A DNA stretch of 64,000 nucleotides, taken from the NCBI GenBank assembly GCA_019915015.1, contig JAHBBC010000039.1, positions 1 through 64,000 on the forward strand. The letters are read 5' to 3'. A program made the position numbers and the translations under genes. The stretch is from Auriscalpium vulgare (Eukaryota; Basidiomycota; Agaricomycetes; Russulales; Auriscalpiaceae). This document shows positions 54,292-64,000 of this stretch, piece by piece; the stretch's first letter is position 1, and the number at the start of each line of letters is the position of its first letter. The notes beneath the pieces were generated by a model. It saw only the letters and a program-made list of their open reading frames with translations, had not been told where the DNA came from and did no database searches.

Positions 54292-57200
54292 ATGCTCTCG
54301 ACTCCCACCTCTACGCCGTACGCAAGGCGTGCCCGCGAACCGAGCATCTCGCCCTCCTGCCGTCCACATTCTGCCCATCTGACACCTCCACGACTCGCCA
54401 GTGCTGCTCCCTACTCGCTTTCGCCGCCATTTAGAACGTATGACATGCGCAAGGCTGCGAAAGCGAAACAACCCTCACGAGCGCTAGACGACGACGACGA
54501 CGGCCTTTTTCTTTCATCTGCATCCTCCTCGACCCCAGCGCGTGTCAAGATGCCACCACGCGGTCAACAGAGTCGCCCACGACGTTCAGACCATGCACCG
54601 ATGCCCCCTCCGCCGCCATCTTTGATCCCATCGACATCTGCGCTGCGTACGCCCATCAAGCCTTCTCTAGCCCGCACACGGCCACCAGACAACCCACACC
54701 CTACCTCTTCGGTGCGCCAAACACTCTCGCGCCCCATTTCGCTCCACAGCTCAGTCGCTCCGCAGGCCCAGACCCAGACGCCCGCGATGCCGGCAGGGCC
54801 ATCCGGCACAAAGCGTAAGCCCACTGCGCTGCCCGTCACGATGCCCTACCGGAAGCGGACGACGGTGACTCCGCTCAGCGTCGCAAAGGCGAGCGGCAAC
54901 GGTAGCTTTGATCGACTCGCACCGCTGCCGGCGCCGAAATTCCGCGCAATGCAAGCGAAGGTTGGAGCGGAGGGATTGCTGGGTGTCGGACAGCTGAGCA
55001 TCGGGCAGGATGGTACGGAGGCGGTGGTGCTCGGGGATGCGAGGGAAGGGGAGGAAGAAGAGGCGGTCGGCGTTTCACCTGGAGGACACATTACGAAAAG
55101 GCGCGCAAAGAGCAGACCAGTGAGCTTGGAGCTCATCGAGAGTGCCAACGGCCTTACTCAGGTGAGTTGCAATTGTCTTCAACTGCTCGTACATGTACTG
55201 ACTACATAGCAGAGACTCGCAAATGCGTCTGCTCCAGTGGACGCACCGTCACTGGTCGCATTTCCGGTCGCATTTCCGACTGCGGGAGCACACAGCCCAA
55301 CGTCGCCCTTGTCCCCCATGGCCTCGCCTCGACCGCGGCAGCGCACGACCTACGCAAGCAACGTGTCCGCCTCCTCGCGCCGGAGCCGAGCAGAAAGCAC
55401 GAACACCAACTCGTCCGTTCTCCGCTCGCGCACGCAGTCCATCTCGCAGCGCACCCGGCCGCTCAGCCGACGCGTTGAGAGCTCGGGTAGCGCAACGCTC
55501 TTCTTCGGACCGCCCATTCCTCGCTCGAGCACCCCCGTGCGATCACGACAGAGCCTCATGCTCAACTCGCCGCCGACATCGATGCTCCGTCCACAGGGCC
55601 TGCTCGGCCGTCCACAGATGGCTACACGGCACAGCTACGCGGGCCCCATGTCAGGTGACTCCTGGGCTTCTCCGGTACAGGACTCGTCGCCTTTGTCCAT
55701 GCCACGCGGCACGGACGACGAGGTCTTTCCTATGGGCGAGATCTCTGACGAGGATGCGGACAGCGATTTTGCTCCGATGCCGGTGGACGTGCTCTCTATG
55801 GACGAGGACGAGGAAGACCTCTTCTTCGGCAGCTCGAGCTTCAACCAGAGCTTCCGCCAGCCAGACGAGGGCCTCGGCGCCGAAATGGATGCAGACGACA
55901 GCTTCGGGTGGGGCGCCCCTCCAAACACGTCGTTTTCGATGAGCCTCATTGAGAGCACGCCCTCGCCGCGCAGCAAGATGCTCGGTGGCATCGCGAAGCT
56001 GGAGAAGAAGTACAAGCCGCGCGACTCGGGCGTGGTGCTGTCCGAAGACGACGACAGCGGCATCGGCCTGGGGCCCTCGCTGTTCGGTGCGAAGCCGCCA
56101 GTGAACATGGGTCGTGGACTCGGCCGGTCCGGCTCGGTGCTCGATGCCATGCCTCGCGCGTCGACGAGTGTGAGCACGCTCGGCAGCGACCCCGAGCTCG
56201 TCACGCCGCTGCTCGGTCCCTCCTCTAGCTCCGGCTGGCCGGGCTTCCCGACATCGCTCTCGTCGTCCGACTCGCTCGCCGACAATGATGTGGATGCGTT
56301 CATCATCAAGACGCTCATGCATGCCCAGAGCGCGGCGGAGGGGCAACGGCGGCCGCCGGGAACGCCGCAGAAGCGCGTCAAGGTGGCGTTCGTCGGGCCG
56401 CGGCCGTGGCAGAGCGCGGTGGCGAGCAAAGTTGGGTTTGACTTTGGTGAGGAGGAGACGAAGGAGGCGAAGGATGGGAAGGGGAAGGCTCCGAAGAAGA
56501 AGGCGCCGCGAAAGAGTCTGCCTGCGGCGTTCCCCATGCTGGGGCGTAAGGGCACAACGAAGGCCGAGGACAGGGACGGGGATACGGACGAGGAGGCGAG
56601 CCCGAGTGACCGCAAAAACAAGACCGAGTATCAGAGCATTGGTCTCGGACGCCCGAGCGTAGGCCGTGCCAGCTGGCTGCTCAGGCGCAGCAGCAGCGGT
56701 GCTATTTCGGTCGCGAGCGGGAGCGGGAGCGGCGAGAGCTACCCCGCAACGCCAACGGCGAGTAGAGGGACTCTTGGTAAGTAATAATTCGCGTCTCTGA
56801 GACTGCTATTAGGTGTATGTGTGTGTTTACTGATGACTTTTATGCGACAGGCTGGCAGCTGCCACCGCCGCGGATTCCGTCACACCTGTCGCCGCTGAAG
56901 ACGTCCATTCCGAGCCACCTCTCGCCCAACCGCACCGCGTCTGGCTCGTCGAGTGCCTCGATCACGCCCGTGTCGCCCACCGCGTCGCGGCAGCTCCACA
57001 TCTCTGGCCCGCATGCGCTACAGCCGCTCAAGCCTGCGGCGGCTGGCAGCGCGTTTAAGCAGGTGCGCCCGCGCCCGTCGCTGAGCGTGCTCGTGCCATC
57101 CGAGGACACGCGGCCTGGCAAATTCGAGCGCGAATTTGTGGAGATCGGAGAGGTGGGCAGCGGCGAGTTTGGGAAGGTGATGAAGGTGCGCCGCAAGGAT

Positions 57201-58605
57201 CGCGAGGACGTCGCCGCAGTCAAGAAATCGAAGCGGTTCGAGGGTGTGCGCCATCGGTACGTCTGTGTCTCCTGTTATGTTTGTATTGCGCTGGGCGTGT
57301 TTGTCGAGCGGGATGCCGAGATACGTCCGTTTGGCGTTTGGGGGAGTGATGATGTGACTCGAAGCCCGACTATCGCCGGCGTTCTTCCCTTCTGTGTCGT
57401 CGTCGCGTTGCAGCATTATTCTGCGCGCATCATCCTGCTCTGATGTGTTCCTGCCGCACTCCCAAATCGGTGCTAATTGCGATTGACAGACTGCGCTTGC
57501 GCGAGGAAGTCGAGGTGCTGCAGCACTTGTCGGCACGGGCCGGCCCGGCACGTCACCCCAACGTCCTTGCCTACGTCGACAGCTGGGAGCAGGACGAGGC
57601 GCTGTATATCCAGACGGAGATGTGCGAGCTGGGCAATTTCGCGCACTTCCTGTGGGAGTACGGGCGTGCGTTCCCCGTCCTCGATGAAGCCAGGGTGTGG
57701 AAGATCCTCGCTGATTTAAGCAACGTACGTACCTCCACATCTGCGCCTTGATACGGGGGCGACTCGGGTGTCGGCACTTGTGCTTCCCGCCACCCTAATT
57801 GCGCACGCGTTACTAATTATTGGGATAGGGCCTACATTTCATCCACGACGCTGGGGTCATCCACCTGGACCTCAAGCCGGCGAACGTGTTCATCACGAGC
57901 GAGGGACGGTTCAAGATCGGCGATTTCGGAATGGCGTCCCTGTGGCCGCGTGCGGCACTCGCGCCCGACGGCTTTGAGCGTGAGGGCGACAAGCTCTACC
58001 TCGCCCCTGAGGTCCTGCAGGGTCGGTACGGCAAGGCAGCAGACATGTTCAGGTGAGCCGTGCTCGGCGGCGTGGCAGGATGCGTCGGAGCTGACATCGC
58101 GGGTGCAGTCTAGGGATCACAATGCTCGAAACGGCGTCGAATATCGTCGTGCCTGACCAGTGCGTATCCCAGCTGCTTGATGCACCAGCCAATAGCTGAC
58201 CATCACCTCCCCCTTGCTTCTCCCCCCCTTTCCCTCCGTCGTCGTCCCCCGTCGCACCAATCGGCACGGCGCGGCGAATCTGCATCCGTGGGCGCTCGGC
58301 GATGGTTGCTATGCTGTAGGGGTGCGCCGTGGCACCGGCTCCGCCAGGACGATCTGTCGCAGGTGGAGATGCCGGACGACACGAGCCCCGAGCTCGTGCG
58401 GCTCATCCGCGCGATGATGCGTGCGGACCCAGCTGCTCGCGTCGATGCGCGCGGCGTGTGGGCAGACCCCGTCGTCGCGCGGGCGCGCAGGGCCATGGAG
58501 CGCATGCGCGGGGGCGGCGCGTTCGCGGCGTCGCCGCTCGCGCGGGCGGGCGACGGGTTCTTGGAGGAGATTCTCGCGCGCGACGCGATGGACGAGGGCG
58601 CGTGA
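54292..58605 (+). CDS. wee1: Wee1-type mitosis-inhibitor protein kinase
   Basis: Wee1 phosphorylates the inhibitory tyrosine of Cdk1 and delays entry into mitosis. Seven exons (54292-55161, 55213-56776, 56851-57256, 57490-57724, 57829-58052, 58109-58159 and 58320-58605) join to 1211 codons. The first 900 residues are disordered and Ser/Pro-rich, with many SP/TP sites for phosphorylation ([15 protein letters not shown] start). The kinase domain is at about 902-1140: [19 protein letters not shown], the lysine in [29 protein letters not shown] (about 1036), GDFGMAS and [20 protein letters not shown], then [18 protein letters not shown] and GDKLYLAPE are Wee1-specific. Introns 3 and 6 are unusually long for the window (233 and 160 nt). 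An earlier out-of-frame ATG lies 8 bases upstream. Confidence 0.9.
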
Positions 58606-59589
58606 TGTGCGCCCTCGGCGATATGCGTCCGTGCGGTGCTGATGATCGCTTTTAATTGCTGTCCGCTGCTCGTTGGTTTGCGCCTTTCTTGTTTGTTCGT
58701 CGTTGCGCTGGAACTCATCATCGTCGTGCCCCCGCCGACGATCAGTCGCGCTTGCCCCGCCTCCACCTCAATCTGCAATCTCATCTTGTATACTCTATGT
58801 TAATGTCTGCACATACTGCCATTCCCCCTACTTACCCACGTCGTGCGCGCCGGAGACGTTGGATTCGACTGGCTCGCGCACAGATTTGGCTTTATGTATT
58901 GTTTGTTTTTGGATAGGGCTCGGCCATACATACACCATACCATGCACTCGCACTCGCACTTGCACTACGTACATGTCAGTTAGCTTTCTGGTTTTGAATT
59001 AGCTTGTTTTATGCGAATATATGATGAGAAGCGGGGCCTGATGGGAACTGTCGGATACGAGTCAGCTGAGCGAGCCGCGCAGATGCGGGAGACGGGTCAG
59101 AGGGCGCTCGCTGCCCGTCGCCCAGTCGCACGGCGACGGGCGAGCAGGTGAGCAAGAAGACGGGGACGACGGGCGGGGAAGACGACGGGTGCGACGAGGC
59201 TGGGAGTCGAAGGGTGTTGATCGTGTCGTCGAGGGCGGTTGTTCCGATGATGGGGAAGACGAGGATCTCCATGCAGCGCCGCGTTGTGCCCGTCCACGTC
59301 CTTCTTGCTCTTACCACCACCTGCCCCCGTCGCCGTCGCCGTCGCCCACACGTCCCGCCCGCATTTCCTTGAGCAGCAGCAGCAGCAGCGGCGAACAGAC
59401 GGGCGCGTTCCTCGGTGTCCCTGAATCAGATCCGAGCCACTGCGATTTTCGCGCACGGGAGCTCAGACGCCGACCGAGTGGCTGTTGCGTTGCCGCCCCG
59501 CGAGCTTCTGTATACTCCTCGAGCAACTCACATAATCCCGCCGCCTTATCGCGCCTGCCTTTCTTTTATTTATATAATCAAATCCCGCG
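58606..59589. other. Intergenic region between wee1 and the homeobox gene
   Basis: No supported gene. The left half is T-rich 3' flank; the right half, with CCGTCGCCGTCG and GCAGCAGCAGCAG short repeats, is probably the promoter and 5' UTR of the homeobox gene. Confidence 0.45.
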
Positions 59590-61736
59590 ATGCAGCAGGC
59601 CTCCTTTCTCCCGGACCCCATCACTGCCCCCGCGGCCACTGCCACTGCCACATTCACATCCGCCCCTGCGCCAGCCGCACACCGCGCCCACCCGCACGCC
59701 CACGCTCTCCTCCTCCCCCCACCACCCATCCGTCCGCCCCAGCCCCTCGCGCTCGACAGCCCGCCCATGCCCCTCGGCCACACGCGCAACCCCGCCCCGC
59801 GCAGAGCGTCCTCGCCTGTCCCCGACGCGGGCCCCCACGCGAACCGCTCGTACATCCCCCAGCTCATCCCCCACGGCGTCGACCCCGCCAAGGTCGACAC
59901 GAAGATGTTCTACAACTACGTGCCCAACACGATCAAGACGCGCAAGCGCACGTCCCCGCCGCAGCTGCGGCGCCTCGAGGCCGTGTTTGTCGACGACAAG
60001 AAGCCGAACGGGGCGCTGAGGAAGAGCCTCGCGGAGGAGCTGGGCATGTCTGCGCGGGAGGTGCAGGTGCGTTGTGTGCTGCTGTGTGACTGCCCGGCGC
60101 GCTGACGGCGGCGACGGCGACGTTGCAGGTCTGGTTCCAAAACCGGTAAGTGCGCTGCCTGCGCCGTCTGTTTGTGCTCATTGTGCGGCAGGAGGGCAAA
60201 GGAGAAAAAAGGCAACGCCACCAAGCCCGGCGATGGTGGCCCCGCCCCCGCCGAGCCGTCCCCGGACAGCGCCGACACCCCCGCCGACACCGCCAACACC
60301 CCCGCCCGCACCCCCGACCAGCCCGCCGAGCCGTCGCCCGACGCAGAGCCCGCGCCGCCCGCCGACGCCGACGCCGGCACCGCGCACCTGCACCTCCAGC
60401 TGCCCCAGCACCCGTCGCCGCCCGACGCCTCCCCGGCCGCCTACGACATGCGTCGCTCGTCGCTCCCCGCCGTCCCCCTCGTCCCCTTCGCCACCGCCTT
60501 CAGCGCACCGTCGCCGCCGCCCTCCAGCCACACCACCGCATCCGTCCACCGCCTCCCCGCCGTCCCTCCCATGCACCACCCGCCCCGCCGCGCCTCAGGC
60601 CCCGTCCGCGCGTCCAACTCCGAGGGCCGCTTTGCCCCCTTCCCCACCCGCCGTCCCAACCTCGCCCACCGCGCGAGTGTCCCCGCCGCCCTTTACAACT
60701 CCCGCCCGATGCCCCCGCCGCTCCCCGCCTACGTGTTCCCCGAGATGTCACAGACCCTCCAGCAGCTCGACGGCGGCGTCGTGTGGGCGAACCCAGACCC
60801 GTTCAACACGGGCGGCCCGCTCCCCGAGTCAGGCTACTCCTTCGGCATGCCTCCCGCCGCAGACAGCGTCGTTCTGGACAACGGCTACGAGTTCCCCGCG
60901 CGCAAATCGCTTGGTGTCGAGGGCCCGTGGGACGCTGACATCCAGGCGCACGGCGTGCCTGTCATCAACATGGCGTACCGTCGTTCAGAGGGATCCATTG
61001 CGTCGCTGGGGTACAGCGACACCAGTGCGAGCGCGGGCACAGGCCCGTACTTCTCTGACGTGACGAGCGAGGACGGCGATGGGCGCCGCGGCTCCTGGTA
61101 TGTGCTTTCCCTGACTATATGCGCGTGACACGGGCGCTGACGCGTGTGCTGGGCAGCACGTCCACCTCGGACATGCTCTCGGGTCTGCGCGTCGAAGAGT
61201 ACCACCGTGCAGACGGCCCAGGGAGCGACTACGCGGTGTCCGAGCACGGCACTCTGACGTATCCGTCGCCGACGTCCACACTTGACGACCGCGAGCGCGA
61301 GCGCGACTCGGCCGCACCCACGCCGGCGTACCCGTCCTCGAGCGAGTTGGCGCTTGCGCTCTCCCACAGCCACAGCGGCTCGCCAGATTCGGTGCGTCCG
61401 CGTCCTCGGGCATGTCGTGGCCCGCGCTGACTGACTTTGCAGCAGCACGTGCAGGACCAGCAGTACGCTCCGCCGTCTGCGCCGCCGCCGTCCGCGGGCG
61501 GCAACCCCACCTTCAAGTTTCCCGACATGGACCAGCCGTCGCCGCCCCACATGGGCTTTGAGTACGGCGCGCCGTCATACTCAGCGCACCCACACGACGG
61601 TCCGGGGTTCGCCACGGAGCTGGAGCTGTATGCGCCGCCCCCGCAGCAGCACGCGCAGGCGGGCTACCCCACGTATGGCGACGGCGACTCGTATCCGCCG
61701 GACGGGTACCCCGTGATGCGCTACCACCCGGGCTGA
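59590..61736 (+). CDS. Homeodomain transcription factor
   Basis: Exons 59590-60066, 60129-60145, 60192-61097, 61157-61391 and 61443-61736 join to 642 codons. A homeodomain at about residues 116-174 reads RKRTSPPQLRRLEAVFVDDK...LAEELGMSAREVQ, then VWFQNRRAKEKK, with the invariant W, F, N and R of helix 3. The recognition helix is encoded by a 17-nt exon. The rest is Pro/Ala/Ser-rich and disordered, with an acidic PDSADTPADTANTP stretch and Gln/Tyr/Pro-rich tail. The family resembles the hom1/hom2-type factors that control fruiting in mushroom-forming fungi; which member this is cannot be told from the sequence alone. It is not a mating-type HD protein by context. Confidence 0.85.
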
Positions 61737-64000
61737 GCGTGCGCGCCGGCCTCTGTCGATGTCGTCCCGGTGTTGTCCTGCTGTGCTGCTGCTGTTGTGC
61801 GCCGCGCTGTCGTGTTTTGCCTGCTGGCCCTGCTATCCTCACTCGCTCAACCAAACAAACTCACCCACTCATTCGCTCGATTTCAACTCAAATCGCCCCC
61901 ACTATCTTACGCGTATTTAGGCCTTGGTCATTTGTTCGTTCCATATTGTGTCTCGCGTTGCGTTTATTCTAATAGTCTCTGCTTTTCGATGTGTTTGCAT
62001 ACAACGCCGATTTTCGTCCCCGTGTACATGTCATTGTCGACCCCGGGCCTCCTGTCGCTGCATCCCCTGTGTATACACTGCTACATGCTACACCCCACCC
62101 GCCAGCACGCCGGTCCCCCGTCCGTACCCGTTACTATTCTCATTTGCCTCCGCGCGACCGTCGCGCTCGCCGCCTTCCTTTCTCTGTTCTTTCCTTCGAA
62201 TGCATCCGAATAGCCCGCCGCCTCCTACCGTACCCACGGACCGCCCAGCGTAATGTTATCGCCCATCCCACTCTCCACTTTCATTTCGCTTCGTCTTGTT
62301 TCGTTCTGTCCGTTCCGTGTCTTCTCCAGTGCGCCGCATACCATATTCTACTATATCCGTCGCAGGTCCCGCTTGCTCTCGCTTCGCTTCTGGAATCTGC
62401 GGTGGGTGTGGTGCCGGTTGGTTGTACGTGATGCTGATTTTGTTCAAGTGGTCCCGGTACACAGGCTAGTATAGAGCATAGATGCACCTCGCGTGTACAT
62501 AGTAATTCCCGCTGCAAATCGCGATTCTATACCCCTCGACGTGTCTCGGGCTCGGCGGGTAGGAGGAAGTTCGAGGCGCGGAGACTGGGCTGGTCCGCCG
62601 CCCCTCTGCATAACTCGACCGATGCTCGTAAGTCCTCGGCTTGCCAATATTCCCTCTCCAGTCCAGCCATCCCAACGACCTTCCTATTCCGTTGCATACT
62701 GTCCGACGCAGGCGGCGAGGGCTCGCCGAGGCGGGTGCGCGCGCACTCACGCTCTGCAGCCGCGAGACGTCGACGCAGCGGACGTTGCCACCGCGCCCGT
62801 CCCCATCGCACCCGCCCGCCGTTAGAGTTCGCGCGGCCTTCTTCTCAGCGCGTCGCGGCCACCCTGAGAAGCGTGCGTGAATGAATGGATGCATGCATGA
62901 AGGAATGAATGGCGTGGCATGTGCCGCCCGTGATGCCCTGCGCACCGGGGTGGGAACGTGCCTCGAATCGAAGCGAATCGGGCGTCGTCCTGGCGAGATA
63001 TTGGCTGTCTGCGTGGGCGATGGTGCACGGCGCCGGTGGGCGGATCGCGGGGTGCGAGCAGGTCTCAGTATCTCCATAATGTCGGCGGCTCCGCCTCAGC
63101 ACCGACACCCGAAGTCTAGGACAAACACCGGCCACACAGGAGCGCTGCCTGTGAGATCTGAGTACTGTACAGGAGCTCGCAGGACAGGATAGATTAAGCA
63201 GGGTCACGTCATGCGGGGCGGGGAGCAGCGCGTCAGGGGATAGCAGGATCAACAGTCGATAGCCGGCGCGCTTGGCAGAGTATCGTAGGGTCTCGTAAAG
63301 CGAGGGGCATCGTTCACTTCCGCGAGTTAAGCCTTTTGCGGGCACGCTTAGCCCGAGCAGGGTTTTCACGGGCCCAGTCCAATTCGGGCACAGCTAAGCT
63401 GGTTGACAGCGCTGAGCAGACTCGCCCGCCCGAGGGTCTCGCCCCCGGGGCGAGCGTCGCGCCTGCGCGGGATGACGCCAAGCTCTGCGCGCAGCCAATG
63501 ACAGTAGAGGCGCACGTACCGTGTACGACACAGGGCGGGCGCGCTGCAGCCGTACGTACGCACGGCGCGGCGTGGCACAGGACTGCAAGCGGCGGCACGC
63601 ACTGGCTGAGATCGCGATTGCATTCGCTCGCGTAGATCGCGCGCGCGCATTTGCGTTGTGTGCGACCCGCGCTAGGGGCGCCCTCGCGCGCCAGGTGCCA
63701 CCGATGCGTCGTGCCAATCTGCAGTGCGCGGTACGGCAGCGGTGGCGCGCGGGACGCCGTGCACCGTGCCCCGCGAGACGTGCTTCCCGCACCCCGTTTC
63801 AGGTCGACGAGGAGGGTGTCCGCGAAGGAGACGGTTGACAGGCGCAATTGCGCCACAAAATGCCGCGCGATGGAGGAGGCGGGCACAAATAGTATCGGGC
63901 GGCTTCGCCGTTGAGTTTCTGCGGGCCGGGCGGGCGGGGCAGTGCGATAGGGTTGCGCGGGGGCTGTCGGGTTGAATGGTAGATGGGACGTCGGGTCAGC
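61737..64000. other. 3' flank and region without supported gene
   Basis: The first 700 bases look like 3' UTR and flank of the homeobox gene (C/T-rich). After 62500 both strands carry overlapping Arg- and Ala-rich frames typical of G+C-rich non-coding DNA. A short ATGAATGG/GAATGAATGG repeat lies at about 62878-62912. No motif or splice pattern supports a gene; the promoter of a gene beyond the window edge is possible. Confidence 0.4.

Noticed and set aside
63314..63886. 190-codon minus-strand frame near the window end
   Set aside because: Arg/Ala-rich artefact of G+C-rich DNA with equally long overlapping frames on both strands.
1..64000. tRNA, rRNA, reverse transcriptase or transposase genes
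   Set aside because: I looked for B-box-like words, rRNA stretches and catalytic motifs on both strands and saw none convincing; a tRNAscan or RepeatMasker run would be decisive.

Overview
This is nuclear DNA of a filamentous basidiomycete, most likely an Agaricomycete. Genes are split by many short introns of about 40-60 nt with GT...AG ends and CTGAC/CTGAT-like branch sites. Coding DNA is G+C-rich. The gene content is fungal: a Wee1-type kinase with a long disordered N-terminus, a homeodomain factor, the DBP7 helicase, GPN2, HOP2, formate dehydrogenase, a NACHT-WD40 NLR and a RecQ-like helicase next to a DUF6532-like gene. No rRNA, tRNA, CRISPR array or recognisable transposase or reverse transcriptase was found. 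Exon boundaries were worked out by hand from splice signals, reading frame and remembered family motifs.

Left part (1-26.3 kb): a duplicated, decaying accessory compartment. Two unrecognised families recur. Family A is a putative PD-(D/E)XK-like protein with 3 copies, all damaged. Family B is a 207-212 aa protein with 6 copies of identical exon layout plus a deletion remnant; four copies are intact. In two places A and B lie head to head (A at 180-1348 with B at 1816; B at 14331-15065 with A at 15690), which suggests a mobile or co-inherited two-gene module. The same stretch holds three formate dehydrogenase copies (one intact, with 12 exons), a decayed SRP68 copy, a frame-broken MFS transporter, a frame-broken DUF4436-like membrane protein, and a C2H2 protein whose exon plus intron has been tandemly multiplied.

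Middle (27.9-42.6 kb): ordinary conserved genes. These are HOP2 (meiotic recombination), GPN2 and DBP7 in a divergent pair sharing a short promoter, a single-exon hypothetical gene, and a RecQ-like helicase followed immediately by a DUF6532-like gene. A partial copy of the GPN2 last exon sits beside GPN2.

Right part (42.7-64 kb): a truncated FAD-linked oxidase and a decayed Q/P/H-rich gene, then a large NLR on the minus strand (C2-like segment, NACHT, 14 WD40 repeats). The NLR is visibly A+T-richer than its surroundings and has frame problems near its 5' end. It is followed by an F-box-like C-terminal fragment, the intact wee1 gene and an intact homeobox gene. The last 2.2 kb show no supported gene.
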